Positions 46,974-59,688 of a stretch of DNA of 64,000 nt are shown piece after piece. The DNA is from Rhynchonema sp. JSB1_4. Taxonomy: Eukaryota > Nematoda > Chromadorea > Monhysterida > Xyalidae. Below the pieces are notes generated by a model. It was given only the letters and a program-made list of their open reading frames with translations, did no database searches and had not been told where the DNA came from. Position numbers and translations under genes: made by a program. Position 1 is the first letter of the stretch; each line of letters opens with the position of its first letter. The stretch spans positions 1 through 64,000 of the forward strand of contig JASAMV010005593.1 in assembly GCA_030248065.1 (NCBI GenBank), in the 5' to 3' direction.

Positions 46974-47299
46974 TTCGCCACTTTCCTTCACAAACCTTAC
47001 TATGTACATAACTACGCGTGCATTGCTGCATTGCCTATTGTGCTGGCTGCCTGTGTGTGTGTGTGTGCTGGCTGCCTGCCTGTGTGTGTGTGCTGGCTGG
47101 CCGGCTGTGTGTTGTGTGTAATACATTGTGCGCTTTATGAATCAGGCAACTACGTAGCGTGCACTAATGCATTGTTGTGTGTGTCTGAGCGTCCATTATG
47201 GCTATTTTTGAGCTGAAAAACATTTAACCAATTGGAATTAATATATGTTTGACGTAACAACGATTAAACACACATATCACCGCTGATTTTGGCTTTAGA

Positions 47300-47595
47300 A
47301 CCATACTTTCTGTACAAAAAGTCATGGTCTGGAACCGTTCATACTAAAAGTTACGAACTCGGCGATAGCACCACCGTGTTTCTCGAGTGCGAAAACCACA
47401 TAAACAACTTTAATAGTTCTGGTAACCCAACTTTTCGGCGAAATTGTACTTCGGGAAGCACACTTTACATACAAAAAGTCGTGGTCATGGTCTGGAACCG
47501 ATCTCAGTCGTGGAGTTACGAAGTCGGCGATAGCACCATCGTGTTTCTCGTGTGCGAAAACCCTATATGCGATATTAACATTTCTGGTGTTCAGT
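47300..47595. repeat. Imperfect tandem duplication, unit about 160-180 bp
   Basis: Two copies share CAAAAAGTC, GGTCTGGAACCG, GGCGATAGCACCA and CGTGTTTCTCG in the same order. A 102-codon frame runs across both, but no domain is recognised. Confidence 0.5.
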
Positions 47596-48460
47596 AACGT
47601 CTGGGCCCTGACTAGTTTTTTGTGGAAAAAAAAAAGGGAAAGAACGTTTTTACAAAAATTTCAACTGTATCTTGCCCGCGATCGCGCGAGCGGGCACGCA
47701 GCGGAATGAGATTTTGTGTGGACCTAGAAGTCCACGCCGTACAAGTTGTGTGCAAGTTTGGGCTTCTCAAGTTAAGTCTTGTGAAAATGGCGTGAGTTTA
47801 AATTTTTCAACTCACGCAATATAAGGAATCAACCATATGTCGCTTAGCATTACCATGCTAGCTCCGAAAGGCTGTTGTTTCGAATCACAAAAGTATACAA
47901 CTTTAGAATGGCAAGAAACCACTTACAGTACAATGTAATTAATTCGGCGCTGTATTTAATGCAAAGTAACGCTCGGTAACCTCGTTTTCCACAAAACCTA
48001 TTGTTTTTCAACGCATGGTGAGCACGTTGCTTGGAATACTCTCAGTTAACATCACCTGGCGCTGACTAAGCAACTTGCTGCCCATGTTCATGTAGCTTAT
48101 TTTGTCACCTTTGAGTACCGATGAAGGGCTTTTTTTGGGAATAATGACTGTTTCGAGAATTAGAAACAAAAAAATCTTCCAAATAAGCCCCAGGGTCCGA
48201 TTTCGAAAATTTGTACTGTTCAGAAGACAGGGAGCTTATATATTTAATAACATTTAACATTTAATAATGATATGTAACAGGGAAGGGGCTTAATCGAACT
48301 TCTCCGGTAGAACTGGAAAGATCAATCGTGAAGTAGTTTAATTTTTATTTTTTATGCAGCTTTGTACTAAAGTAATTATTTTATACCATCCGTGGCGTTT
48401 GCCTCTCAATGCCCGGTGCAAAAACCGCCGAGCATCTTACTGCGCAAGCCTGTCGTTATG

Positions 48461-48687
48461 GGGTGATATTTTCGAAACGGTGTACAGGTGAGTTGGGTGT
48501 AAAGGTCGGTGTGTACGCTCAATCGAAAGTTCGGTCGGTGTCAGCTCGGTGCAAACATGAAACATTGCCTGCTGTTAACGTGGAATGTTTCATGTTTACA
48601 CCGAGCTGACACCAACCGAGCTTTCGACCGAGCTTACACCGACCTTTACACCCAACTGAGATTTACACCGTTTCGAAAATGCCACCC
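48461..48687. mobile_element. 227-bp MITE, GGGTGATATTTTCGAAACGG ends
   Basis: A simple, complete foldback with ends GGGTGATATTTTCGAAACGG and CCGTTTCGAAAATGCCACCC, flanked by ATG on both sides. The interior shows GGTGTAAAGGTCGGTG and AGCTCGGTG words and their reverse complements. It is the un-nested relative of the 40,018-42,091 block. Confidence 0.82.
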
Positions 48688-49152
48688 ATGGACTACTATA
48701 AACCCGACCGACGGCGAACGAGCAAGGCTGTCTTTTTTAACATCAATTACGTGCAAAAACTGTCCTTCGTGTTAAACCAGTTAATTAAGCACTTATATAT
48801 GCGCCCAGAGCTAGATTTTTGTTCTCCTAGCGCAACCAATAAACAAAAACTAAGCACTGTAAGTATACCACCTATAACAAGGTAACTGTCTTTTTTAAAC
48901 TTTTTCATCCGATACTGGCCGTCAAACAAATTTCTCATTTTATGATGGCCAGTATAGCTTTTGTCACGGCTATCAATTCAATGATGATGAGGCGTACAGT
49001 ATATGACTACAGTTAAATAGATCGTTCGCTTCATGCCTTCCTGTCGTGTTCACAGTCGTGGATGTAAACTGAGAACATGATCTAGTCAATTCTTTATGAG
49101 TGTTTTCATCCAAGTTCATTTATGATCACAGGTAAACACCGTTGGCCCGACG

Positions 49153-50751
49153 ATGGCACGTCCGCTGCTTCTGTTCTCGGTTTTGTTGCCGCTGACCGCA
49201 GCATTGGACTTTGATTTCGGCCGCATTGAGACGGAATCATCCCTATTTTCAAGCAGTCAGGTTTCTGCCCGGTTGGATGTCACACATCACAGCCCTTGTA
49301 ACTCACGACCGACAAATAATGAAAAGATCCGGTTTCCTAGTCACAACGACGCTCCACTCAAAGAGGAACCCGGACGACCTGGATGTTACATGTTTGAGGT
49401 GAGCGAGACACGATGAGTACGTACGTGTCGCACTTGAAGTGGGTGAGAGGTGGTTCGGATGCGCATCTTGATCCATGACAAAAATTTGTTCACCCGGTCA
49501 CAGCATGCGTATATGTGTAGTCTTAGCATCCATTACCAAAATTGAGCATCGAAGACCATTGAACTAATCAATTGTCTCAACTGCAGGGCACGGTCGAGGT
49601 GTTGGATGACATACACAAGGATCTGGAATTGTACGTCGAAATCAAGTACAAAGCCGGCGATGACGTGCCGCCTGTTCGGTGTCGGTCGTTCGACAATTCC
49701 TCACTCGTCGGTGGTTTCGGATCGTGGTGAGTCCAACGATGGACAGCTATGGCCGGTATATACCTTGCTGGCATGCTGGGTCGCAGATGGTCGGGGATAC
49801 AAAATGAGTTGGGTCATGCGATTTCATCGTGTCCTTAACTTCGGCCAGTGTACAATTTCTTGTACCCCGTGAACGGTGAGGAACCGTTACACTGGTCAAA
49901 ATCACACAATTGCAATATGTGGCCTAACCCATTTTACACTCGCCCCGACCACACTCGACCCAGAATACCGGCCTATATGAACGCAATACTGGGCCATTTT
50001 ATTGCCCTGCCTGATGTTTCAGTCTGTACCGTCAACCGTGCCAATACGAATCGGTGCGCGAGTCACAGAAGATCACCGAAACGCAGCTGCGTCTGACTCG
50101 TGACGGGCGTCCGATCTCGTGCGGCGAACGATGGCGGAAGGGCAGCTACAAGAATGTGGCGCTGCACTTCTGCATGCTCACTCCGGAAGCAATCGCGGCG
50201 ATGAGCGAGCATTCGCTGTTCAGGCAGGCTGCAAACGTGGCGGTTCGTCCAAATGGAACCGCTTGGTTTCTTCCTTTTCTAACATGCTCTAACCTTTGCT
50301 CTTCGGATATCTTATTCCAACCAGTGCTGGAACAACAGGTTCATGCGAGTCAGACATTTTCTGATACTGTGGTAAAAACATTCAAAGTTTCCTCGCTGCA
50401 TCCACATCAAACTTCAAATTTCAGCGCGAAGCCAAAGACGGCGTTGAACAATCAACAATAGCGAACACCCCGATCTACATGAAAATCTATATATTCGAGA
50501 ATTCCATCAAACGACTTTTTGACCTGCAACTGAGATTGGAGAAGATGTTCCTGGAGAATCACCCAACGCTCGACACAAACAGTCAGATCTGGAATCGCTT
50601 TGTTTCGAAGTTGCCCTTCCACAAATATGTCAAACGTGCCGACGCCCATGTCGGGTGTCACACGCTGGTCGGTCGTGTGCAGTCGTCGGGCTATGAGGGA
50701 CTGGTCGATAACAAAATGGACAACAAGACGCCCGTCCCAACCAATCGATAG
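49153..50751 (+). CDS. Secreted protein of unknown family, 319 aa
   Basis: Five exons join in phase: 49153-49398, 49587-49726, 49849-49875, 50023-50242 (donor GCG|GTTCGT preferred, AAC|GTGGCG possible) and 50425-50751. Acceptors are CTGCAG, GGCCAG, TTTCAG and TTTCAG. The start gives a clear signal peptide (MARPLLLFSVLLPLTAA). The mature part has spaced Cys residues and the recognisable blocks VLDDIHKDLELYVEIKYKAG, CGERWRKGSYKNVALHFC and IYIFENSIKRLFDLQLRLEK. There are no membrane segments after the signal. I do not recognise the family. The coding periodicity, consistent phases and signal peptide make it a real gene. Confidence 0.75.
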
Positions 50752-51112
50752 GCATTGATCGAATTTGTCTAGTGTTTTTGTGTGCTCTTGTACGCTAGAA
50801 TGTGACCATGGTAAACTTAAATTTATACACATGTGAGGTCATACATATTGGAGGCGCTTATCACCTGCACACAGAATATAGAAAAATGTGAAAGACGATA
50901 GGATCTTGACTGCAACTCGATGAGACTGCTTGTTCGGGGAAGTTCAGGCCACTTCACCAACGCATAATGCTGACAAAAACATGATTCTTTGGTTGTGTTG
51001 AAGGATCGAATATTTTTCAGCATGACTTTGTTTGTCTGCCACAATTATCACATCAGTCTTCCCGGGAAACAGCACTGGCTGATTATGCGGATTCCGTTTC
51101 ATCCGTTTTATG

Positions 51113-51580
51113 CAGTGTTGGAGGTGGGGGGGGGTTGGGGGGGGGGTAGCCCCCCCAGTACAGTAGGTATCCCCCCTCGCCTGGTACAGTAGGTATCCCC
51201 CCGATGTTTGGCATGGTACAGTAGGTATCCCCCGCGATTTTCACGCCGGTACAGTCGGTATCCCCCCGAGTGTGCCGCAAGAGTGTCAATTTTTGTGCAC
51301 AAGGGCCAAAATTAGTGCAAAATCAGTGGTTTTTACCACAAATTACACGAAATTCGCGCGCTACGCGCGCAAATACCACGTTTTCACACGATTCCACACA
51401 TAATAAACACATAAAAAATTTTCACCCCAAAAACTAACCCCCCCAACCCCCCCCCCCCAAACCCCCCTAGGTACATAACCCCCCCCCCCCCCCAGGCCAT
51501 CGGCTCTGGTACTGTAGGTATCCCCCCCTCTCCGAGCGCGGTACAGTAGGTATCCCCCCTCCAGAGTACCTCCAACACTG
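51113..51580. mobile_element. hAT-type MITE with GGTACAGTAGGTATCCCCC words
   Basis: A 468-bp element with perfect inverted ends CAGTGTTGGAGGT and the 8-bp duplication GTTTTATG on both sides. The word GGTACAGTAGGTATCCCCC or a near copy occurs about six times at the two ends. The middle contains AATTCGCGCGCTACGCGCGC. CAGTG ends with 8-bp duplications are the signature of hAT elements. Confidence 0.88.
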
Positions 51581-51789
51581 GTTTTATGTTCAAATCCATA
51601 ATCAGTCTTCCCCACAGAGCCTCAGCACAGCAGTGTGTACTGATTACAATAGTAATCAGTCGATTACAATAGTAATCTAATCAGTCTTCCATCAACCAGA
51701 TGAAGGTTTGCATGAAACAAGCGCTTCACCGCACGAAGCCGTGCTAATGCCATGAGCAGTAGCTTAGCCTTGGGCCTTTGGGCGGAAAA

Positions 51790-52030
51790 ACCTAAGAAGG
51801 GGGGGGCTGTATTATTATCACTGACCCCATTTTGGGGGCTCTATTACGGGGGCTCTATTCCGGGTGGCCCCTATTAATTCACTGACCCGAACCTGAAAAA
51901 AATTGTTCCCGGAAATACCGTAAAACCTAAAATACAAGGGGGGCTGTATTTTTTCACTGACCCCTTTTAGGGGGGGGCTGTATTTTGGGGGGCTCTATTT
52001 TGGGGGGGGGGGCTATATCTTTTCGCTGCC
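51790..52030. repeat. GGGGGCTCTATTA-word repeat block
   Basis: Repeated words GGGGGCTSTATT and TTCACTGACCC surround the unit GAACCTGAAAAAAATTGTTC. The same words and unit recur at 63,418-63,842. Exact ends were not resolved. It lies just upstream of the Notchless gene. Confidence 0.6.
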
Positions 52031-52230
52031 CAAGATCTCAAAAAATGTTCCAAAGAATACCCCTAAAATGGAGTTATGTCAGGGTGTTACTGGTCTATGA
52101 TGTGATGGTATGGTAATTTGCAGTTGCTTGCTGACATTTTATTTTGCAGATCGCACGCAGAGAGACGAACAAAACGACAATATAAAATAAATAACAGTAA
52201 AGGAGGCTGAGAGGGAAGGGGAAGCATAAT

Positions 52231-55200
52231 ATGGAAGCAGATCCCAACAACCTTGCGGCTGAGCCTGGACGAGTAACTGTTCAGTTGAAGAATGACAACG
52301 GCGATGATTTGGGCGCTCCATTAGATGTGCCTTTGAGTACAACAACAACTGAGCTTCAACAATTGTGCAACAGTTTGTTAGAATCCGACGAAGTGGTGCC
52401 GTGCAATTTCTACGTCGACAATACGATGATCACAGGAACTTTGGCAGACGCGGTCGAACAATTGCCTTTGTTCAGGTGAGCACATTGTTGTAATTGCCGC
52501 GTTACCACTAAATGAAGGGGTGCTCCAAGAAGGGGCCAGTGTTGTGGCTGAGGGTGGGGTTCCCCCAAAGGTACAACAGTATCTCCACTTGCGGGTACGG
52601 TATGTGGCTCCTCTGGTATGGAGATAGTGTACCCGGAGGGGGAGAATCTATCGTCAACACTTTTTGATTTCATCTATCTATCGTTAACACTTTCGGACTA
52701 ATCTATCTATCGTCAACAAATTCTGGGAACAATCTATCTATCGTCAACAACCATCGAGCCCAAAATGGATATTTTTGCCTCAAAATGGCTCAAAATCGGT
52801 ATTTTTTCTCCCAAATAGGCAAAAAATCGCGCGGTACGCGCGGATTTAGTACATTTTTTAGTACATTTTCATTAATATTTACACATTATTACCTACTTAG
52901 TGCACTATACTATACCTTGGATTTTTGGCGACCCCCCTATACTGTCATAAAGAACCGTTTTTTATTTTTCGTGGAAAAAAACCGTTTTTTCCGAAAAAAA
53001 CCTTTTTTTTCCAAATACTTTTCCAGTACTTAAGAACGTAATTTCGAAAAATATAACAATTTCAGAGCAAAATGTGTTCGAAGTGACGAAAGTGTTCTTG
53101 AAGAGTGTTGAAGTCAGTCGAAAACACTTGGTTTACACGCTTTTTGGCCCATTTTGGGCCGGTTAATTTTTGTGCTCGAGCCAATTTTTCACTGAAATCG
53201 AAAAACTCATTAGTTTTGCATTACAATTTTTTGGAAAAATTGGGATAAAGTACCGATATTTTTCCGATCAAAAACCGAAAAGATACCCACGGAAAAATAA
53301 ATGGAAAAGTATTCAGGTCTCGGAAAAAAACGGTTTTTTTCGTTTATTTAACGAAAAAAACCGGTTTTTTCCGCCTGCCAGTATACCCCCCACCATCTAT
53401 CTATCGTCAACACGTTTGGGTCGACCCCCCAGATTTCGGACTTGGGTCGTCTATCTATCGTCAACACATTTCGGGCACATGCACATTTTTAAAACTATAA
53501 AGTTGAATTCCCGCGAAAGTAATTTGGTACAGTACCTATCTCCCCCATGTTAATCAAAATGTGCATAAGCTGGGGAGCACCTTTGATCGATTTTGGTCGA
53601 TTGGTAGCCTTTTTTTACCGAAAAAGGGTACTTTTTTGGTAAAAATTTGGAAAAATTGGGGGAGATATCGCGCCGGAGAGGGGAGATACTGTACCTGAGC
53701 GCGGACGGCCATATGCCGTACTGGCGAGTGGGGAGATACTGTACCTTTGGGTTAGTGTCCCCAACTCCCCACCACCCCCTCAGCCAGAGCAATGTTCGGA
53801 AACGAAAAAACACTCGTGAAGTTATTCGAATTCGTCACGTTTCACCTGTTCGACGGTGAGAGGGAGAGCTTTGGTAGTCTGCCCCTCCCCCGGTGCTGTA
53901 GCTGAGGGGGTGAGGTCCTTCCAATGGCATCCCTTACCCGCCCAGACCTGGTACACTAACCATTCTTAACCGGAGAATGGGCATTCTGAGGCGTTTTTTT
54001 CGCAGGTGGAGTGTGGAGATAGTGTATCCGCGAGAGGAAAGACCCAAATTCAGGAAAAATCACTGTTTGATGTGACAGTTTTGACCTATGTATCCGCGAG
54101 AAGAAAGGCCCAAATTCAGGAAAAGTCACTGTTTGATGTGACAATTTTGACCTATTTTTGCTCCTTTTTGGAAACAAATTCCCTATAAAAGGGGTATTTT
54201 GGCGGTTTTTGACAACACTGACCTAATAATAATCGATTTAGGCCTAAATTTGACAATTTAAGCACAAGTTTGGGAAGATAGTGTACCCGGAGCGAGGGGA
54301 AGACAGGGGTGTAATGTGCATCTGAGGGGGAGATAGCGACCCGAGGGGGACCCCTTAGGTTGTAGCTTGTGTAGTCAACCGTCTTGCCTCTGTATATGTT
54401 TTCAACTTGTGGTACATACGTTGATTGATTTATTGCGTCGGCACCCACTCAAAAATAAAGGAAGAAGACTATGTGGAATAAGCATAATTGCAACACCGGG
54501 GGTTTGGGGTTAGATTTACGGAATTAAAATATAAATACAAGACAAAGTCAGGAAAAAGTGAAAAGGTGGACGAGATCACGAACGACAGACACAGACATAT
54601 AGACAGAAACTAAGTGACATAAAACCACTTCAGCGTACCATGGTGCAATACCAGGCTCGGTGGTTTTCAACATAAAGATACCAAATCCGATAAGCAGTCT
54701 GTTTGACTGTCCATCTTTTAAGTCCTCTGTGCATTTTTTCCCGCGGCGCGCAAGAGGACCATCGCCCCTTCCCACAGTGGCCTTGTAAGCCAATAGTCCA
54801 ATGTGGTGCCACTCGGGGCTCCGGCTTGCACACAGTATCATTGGTTGGGAAATGCTGGTTGACGTCGTTGGCCATCGATGCCATAAAACGCATCGATGTT
54901 GACAGCGAGCACCGCGAAAAGGTGACGTCCAGCCCGGCGGTACACATGTTCAGATCCTCCTATCTTTCAGTTTCGAAAAAGTGCTCGACATTGTGTACCA
55001 GCTGCAAGCAATCTTTCGTGTGCATCCGGTCTCACGGTGCACCAGCTCCTTGCCTGGTCATGAACAACCAATTGTTGCCGCGCAGTTTAGCCCGGACGGG
55101 AGGTAAAAAACAGCAAAAACTTAAATGTGACCGTTCGTTAATTGCACGGATCTGTTGTTCGCTTCAAGATTCAGTCGAATCAAAACAAATTGTGACTACA

Positions 55201-57447
55201 GATATCTGGCGACCGGATCTGGCGACACAACGGTCAGATTCTGGGACATAAACACCGAACTGCCCCATACAACCTGTACCGGGCATTCCAGTTGGGTATT
55301 GTGCATTTGTTGGAGTCCGGACGGACAGAAACTTGCCACCGCGTGTAAGGGTGGTCAGGTGCGACAGCAGTGTCTTGTTTTATTTTATTGCTGCTCTTGC
55401 TCGTCATTTTTACGTCGACAACTCAATCCTGAGCATTTCAGGTCAGATTGTGGAATCCTGAAAATGGCAAACCAATCGGCAAGCCGCTACTGCAGCACAG
55501 TGCCTACGTGTCGTGCCTTGCGTGGGAGCCGCTGCACATGAACGAAGACTGCCGGTTAGACTCGATTTATTGAGCTGTTGTTTGTCCCCTTTTGCAGAAT
55601 TTCAGTTTTTATCTGTCAACTGTCAGGTACCTAGCGAGTGCGTCCAAAGATGCCACGATTTGCATTTGGGACACCATTCTGCAGCAATGCTCGCGTCGTT
55701 TATCCGGCCACACTGCTTGCGTCACCTGTATTCGTTGGGGCGGCGAGGGTCTGTTGTATTCGGCGTCACAGGACAGAAGCATGAAAGGTTGTCCGGAAGG
55801 TTTTTATCAAACACACTGATCGGTCTAGTCCTGCCTGATAATCTAAACATGCATGATGAATGTTTCGATATCTACTGAGATCAGTGCTGTGGTGGGGGCG
55901 GGGGTTCCCCCAATGGCACCCTACCCGCCCCGGCCTGGTACACTACCCCCTACCTGCCCCGCTCTTGTACCCTACCCGCCCCGATTTTTGCCCTCAAGAT
56001 GCCCATTTTTCGGTCAAAAATGCCCAAATTTTGACCGAAAGCCCTTAAAAAGTGCAAAAAATTGCACCGATATATGCACTTTATAATAGCACATAAAATT
56101 AGGCACGGAAAAACCTGTATGGTACCATACCCGCCCCGCCAAAGTAGCCAAGCACTGACTGAGATGGACAACCAATTTGGACCGGCCTCTAAGCTGTTCC
56201 CACTCAAATACTAAGAGATATGTGCACAAGTTAAACCTAATTACGACAACAGCAGTATTAAGCAAATCTTGGAATATCGTTAATGCAGGAGTCACGTGAC
56301 GAAAGCCCGCTCGGATCGCCGTGGTTGATTAAAAATTATTTTTTTCAATCAACCAATTTTCAGTTTGGCGTCCGGCTGACGGCACGCTGTGTCGCACGCT
56401 GCAGGGTCACGGACACTGGGTGAACACAATGGCATTACACACCGACTATGCATTGAGGACGGGCGCATTCGATCCCAAAGACGCCCAGATTGTGCCAAGC
56501 GATCAAATCAACGATAGAAAAACACTAAAATCGTTGGCCATGAAGCGGTATGCACAAGCAAAATCAACCAACGATGAAGTTGAAAGACTGGTGTCGGGAT
56601 CCGACGATTTTACGTTGTTCCTTTGGCTACCAAGTGTGGATAAAAAGCCGGTGGCAAGAATGACCGGACATCAGCAACTGGTCAATCAGGTTCGTTTTAT
56701 TGGGTGAAAACTGCGTAGCGTCACACTGGCGTAAAGTTTCGTTCTTTATTTTTCGTTAAAAAACGGTTGTTTCCGAAAAACTTTTTTTTTCAATTACTTT
56801 TCCATTGCTGGCACAAAATATGAGCACAAGACACAAAAGTAGAGCTTCATAGACAATTTTAGTCCGAACATCCGACCAGTTTGATCCGAACCAAAAACTC
56901 ACCGATTTTGTGCCACAATTTCTTTGCGAAAAAAAACCGATAATAACCACCTTGAAAAATAAATGGGAAAGCGTCGGAAAACAACGGTCTTTTTCGTGAA
57001 AAAAGCAGTATCTTTTCGTCCGCCAGCACATGTTGCGTACAATGATTTTTGAATAATCTTGTTTCAGGTGATGTTCAGTCCGGATGGTCGATTGATCGCG
57101 TCGGCTTCGTTTGACAAATCCATCAAAATCTGGTGCGGTCGTTCAGGCAAATACATCACATCGTTGCGCGGCCATGTGCAGGCCGTGTATCAAATATCAT
57201 TTGCTGCTGATAGCAGGCTGATGGTATCAGGATCGAAGGATTCCACTTTGAAGGTATTCTACTCGTTTTTGACAAAAGCAGAAAATCTGATTACTGTTGA
57301 TTTCAGGTCTGGAATGTGCGCGAAGGCAAACTAGCACTGGACCTGCCTGGTCATGCTGATGAAGTTTATGTGGTGGATTGGAGTCCTGACGGACAAAGAG
57401 TAGTCAGCGCCGGCAAAGATAAATTGCTCAGAATATGGAGAAAATAA
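52231..57447 (+). CDS. NLE1: Notchless homologue, WD40 ribosome-assembly factor
   Basis: Eight exons join in phase to 486 aa (human NLE1 has 485): 52231-52475, 54971-55102, 55202-55358, 55442-55554, 55627-55787, 56364-56689, 57068-57253 and 57307-57447. The N-terminal NLE domain (VTVQLKNDNGDDLGAPLDVP) is followed by EKVLDIVYQLQAIFRV and eight WD repeats, including GSGDTTVRFWD, GGEGLLYSASQDRSMKVW, GSDDFTLFLW and SASFDKSIKIW, ending KDKLLRIWRK. In eukaryotes this protein acts with the AAA ATPase Rea1/Midasin in maturation of the 60S subunit in the nucleus, where the NLE domain binds the MIDAS domain. Intron 1 is 2.5 kb and full of repeats; intron 5 holds a hAT-type element. Its 3' end faces the ATP synthase gene 321 bp away. 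Confidence 0.95.
52537..54440. repeat. Word-repeat scaffold blocks in Notchless intron 1
   Basis: Several partial relatives of the hAT-type elements. One carries ATCTATCTATCGTCAACA six or more times (52,650-53,465). One carries GGGGAGATACTGTACC (53,650-53,750). One carries GGAGATAGTGTAYCCG (54,010-54,300). Shared scaffold parts are AAAAATCGCGCGGTACGCGC and runs such as CGGAAAAAAACCGTTTTTT. The left end CAGTGTTGTGGCTGAGGG at 52,537 resembles a hAT end, but no matching target duplication was found. Confidence 0.6.
55882..56157. mobile_element. hAT-type MITE with TACCCTACCCGCCCCG words
   Basis: A 276-bp element flanked by ACTGAGAT on both sides, with ends CAGTGCTGTGG and CAGTGCTTGG. The words TACCCTACCCGCCCCG and close variants occur about five times. 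The middle has TTTTTCGGTCAAAAATGCCC. It lies in Notchless intron 5. Confidence 0.85.
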
Positions 57448-57768
57448 ACAAATTGTTCGTTACTGTTATGTTGTTGTTTCACCATATTGTTATTGTTGGC
57501 TGGGAGAAGATAAATTTCAATCAGACACGCAGCGGAACATGTTTTATGGCTCAGAAAATATCTTTTGCAAATATCTAAATTGACTATCCGGTAATTTTGT
57601 AAAACGTGAGCGGTTTTCAGCGCATAATAACAAACTTGTGATACACATGGGTTGGTGACTACACCAGGGTGCACACACAACAAAACAAAATTCTTATAGG
57701 CTACCTATTTATCGAATGAACAATCTATACAAAACAAACGGCAGTTTATGAATAGACAAATCCTAAGC

Positions 57769-58501
57769 TCACGCCTGAGCGGCAGCTAATGCAGCTTCAA
57801 GTGTTTCCACCCTGATCTGAGCCTCGGCATGTGCAGCTCCGCTGGCCCCCGACATCTCTCGTTGCGCCGCTGCTAATTCGTCCTTGCATGCCTGCAACAA
57901 AAAATCAAGTGATGATAAACAAATACGATGCCAATAGTGAGACACGTTTTTGGTGCAGAATCAATTTATATGCACACCTTGGCATCAAGTTCGCTGACTG
58001 GGACCGCTTCTTCAGCCAACACTTGACACGAACTGTCCGGATTCACAGTGACCGTGCCGCTGCTAACTGAAAGTTAACCAAGATATCATTACGCATTTGT
58101 CATATAGAGGTCGACAAGGGCACTCACGAGTAAAACCTACCGAAATATTTTTCCTGTTTTCCAGCTTCTTCATGCACGATCAGAATGCCTGGTTTGAGAA
58201 CGGCGAACGTGGGCACGTGTTGAGGCAGAATACCGAGATCGCCGCTGTATGACGGCACGTCAACCTGTTTCACGTGCACTCCGTTGTAAAATGACTGAAA
58301 TGGGATAGAAATTAGATTAATGTTTGCTTCATCCGTAAACGAAATATTGTCCATTTCATTCATTGGAAATAAAACACAGACCTTTGCCGGACAAGCGAAC
58401 GTTAGTGGCAATCCCGTTTCCGTCGCCAAACTGCGGCATATGACACTCGACAAGTGAGAATTTCGACCGAGCAATGTCAGTGATCTGGCTAAATTATTCA
58501 T
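57769..58501 (-). CDS. ATP5F1D: Mitochondrial F1 ATP synthase delta subunit
   Basis: Four exons on the minus strand join in phase to 161 aa: 58501-58382, 58294-58141, 58066-57978 and 57891-57769. The N-terminus (MNNLARSLTLLGRNSHL) is basic and Ser-rich, like a mitochondrial targeting peptide. It is followed by LPLTFACPAK, FYNGVHVKQVDVPSYSGDLG, ILPQHVPTFAVLKPG and a C-terminal helical pair ending EAALAAAQA. This matches the animal delta subunit (bacterial epsilon), which with gamma forms the central stalk that couples proton flow to ATP synthesis in the inner membrane. Length agrees with human (168 aa). All splice sites are GT-AG and nothing is broken. Confidence 0.95.
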
Positions 58502-59688
58502 TTTTATCGTGGTCGAGCGAGACGAAATTAGCTGTTTCTCACAACCCGCGATTATTCAACAAATGCAATTTCGCCCTGGGTCTCTGGAAAATATCGGCGA
58601 GTCGAATTATACCTTGTTGGCTTGGCCTGAAAAAGTTGCGTGAAACATTAGCGTTGGAGGTACTCTGTACGGGGGTGCTAAAAAAGTATTAGCCATTTTG
58701 GATTTGGACAAAAAAGCGCACTTCTGGGGTGAAATTTTTAAAAATTGGGGGAGATGCCGTACCAGAGAGGGGAGATACTGTACCTGAGCGCGGGTGGCCA
58801 CACACCGAACCGGCAAGGGGGAGATATCGCGCGTTTGGGGGACCGCCTCCAGCAACAGCACTGATTTGGAGTGAAAATACCGATTTTGTATTATTTTGAG
58901 CCAAAAATTGCAACCTTCTGTACCACCCGGGGGCGGCGACCTGGCTACTGTACCAGGACGGAGCGTCAACCTACCTATTTACTGAACGTGGGGCGTGGGG
59001 GACCCCCTTCCCCAGCGACACCAGTGGGGCACACTACTAATCAATCACGGACTCCAGTTTTGTGTGGGAAGGGCACTCCTGAGGCATACGACGGGACCTG
59101 GGGAAAACGTGATTTGAGCCTCAAAAACACTTCGTATGATTGTCATGGTCGCCGAAAACAATTGTAACATCTATTATGAGCTGAAGTTCATGCCTAAAAT
59201 ACTTAAAACCTTATATATGACTGAATATTTAGCCAGACTGCAAATCAACCTTGTGTGCCGCAGCTTTCGTGCGTGAGCATTAGGGACGGCTAAATTTAAG
59301 ATGTGCTGCCTCTTAAAAAAAATCTAAGCTTGCGCTGAACTGTGAGTTGTGACCGTGGCTCGTGACTAGCTCATTCCAATAATTGTTTCTGCACGTAAAC
59401 TATGTGACAGCTGCGACACCCAGGCGCTTCTTGCACTGAAGCTGCCGCTTTGCTGGTTAAGGGTTCAAGTTGTTAGATTTCGCTTACCACGCCAAAATAG
59501 ATCCATATTCCTTTTCAGCGACCATGAAAACCATCAGAAATGTTTTAAGGCAATTTCTTGTTAATTACCTTTTCAAGGGAGGTCCCGTATACTTCCGGCC
59601 GGGTGTTCCGGAGTGCCGAAAAACAATGCAGCTCAGCTGGAGCAACTGATAAAGATGTCGCAAAGTCGCACCATCACGCACGCCACGC
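58502..59688. other. Intergenic stretch with a partial word-repeat block
   Basis: At about 58,650-59,030 there is a block with GGGGAGATACTGTACC-type words and ends resembling CAGTGTTGGAGGTACTCT, but no target duplication was found. From 59,040 to 59,688 nothing is recognised. Confidence 0.5.

Larger units (their letters stand above)
43910..48460. other. Intergenic region with foldback repeats
   Basis: No gene is recognised. The region contains the inverted repeat at 44,916-45,480, the foldback at 45,634-46,200, a tRNA-Phe-like sequence at 46,899, a short GT-rich tract near 47,050-47,120 and a duplicated segment at 47,300-47,595. Confidence 0.5.

Noticed and set aside
51421..51500. Long C and G homopolymers as a regulatory quadruplex region
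   Set aside because: They lie inside a hAT-type element with an exact 8-bp duplication, and run lengths are prone to sequencing error. There is no independent sign of function.
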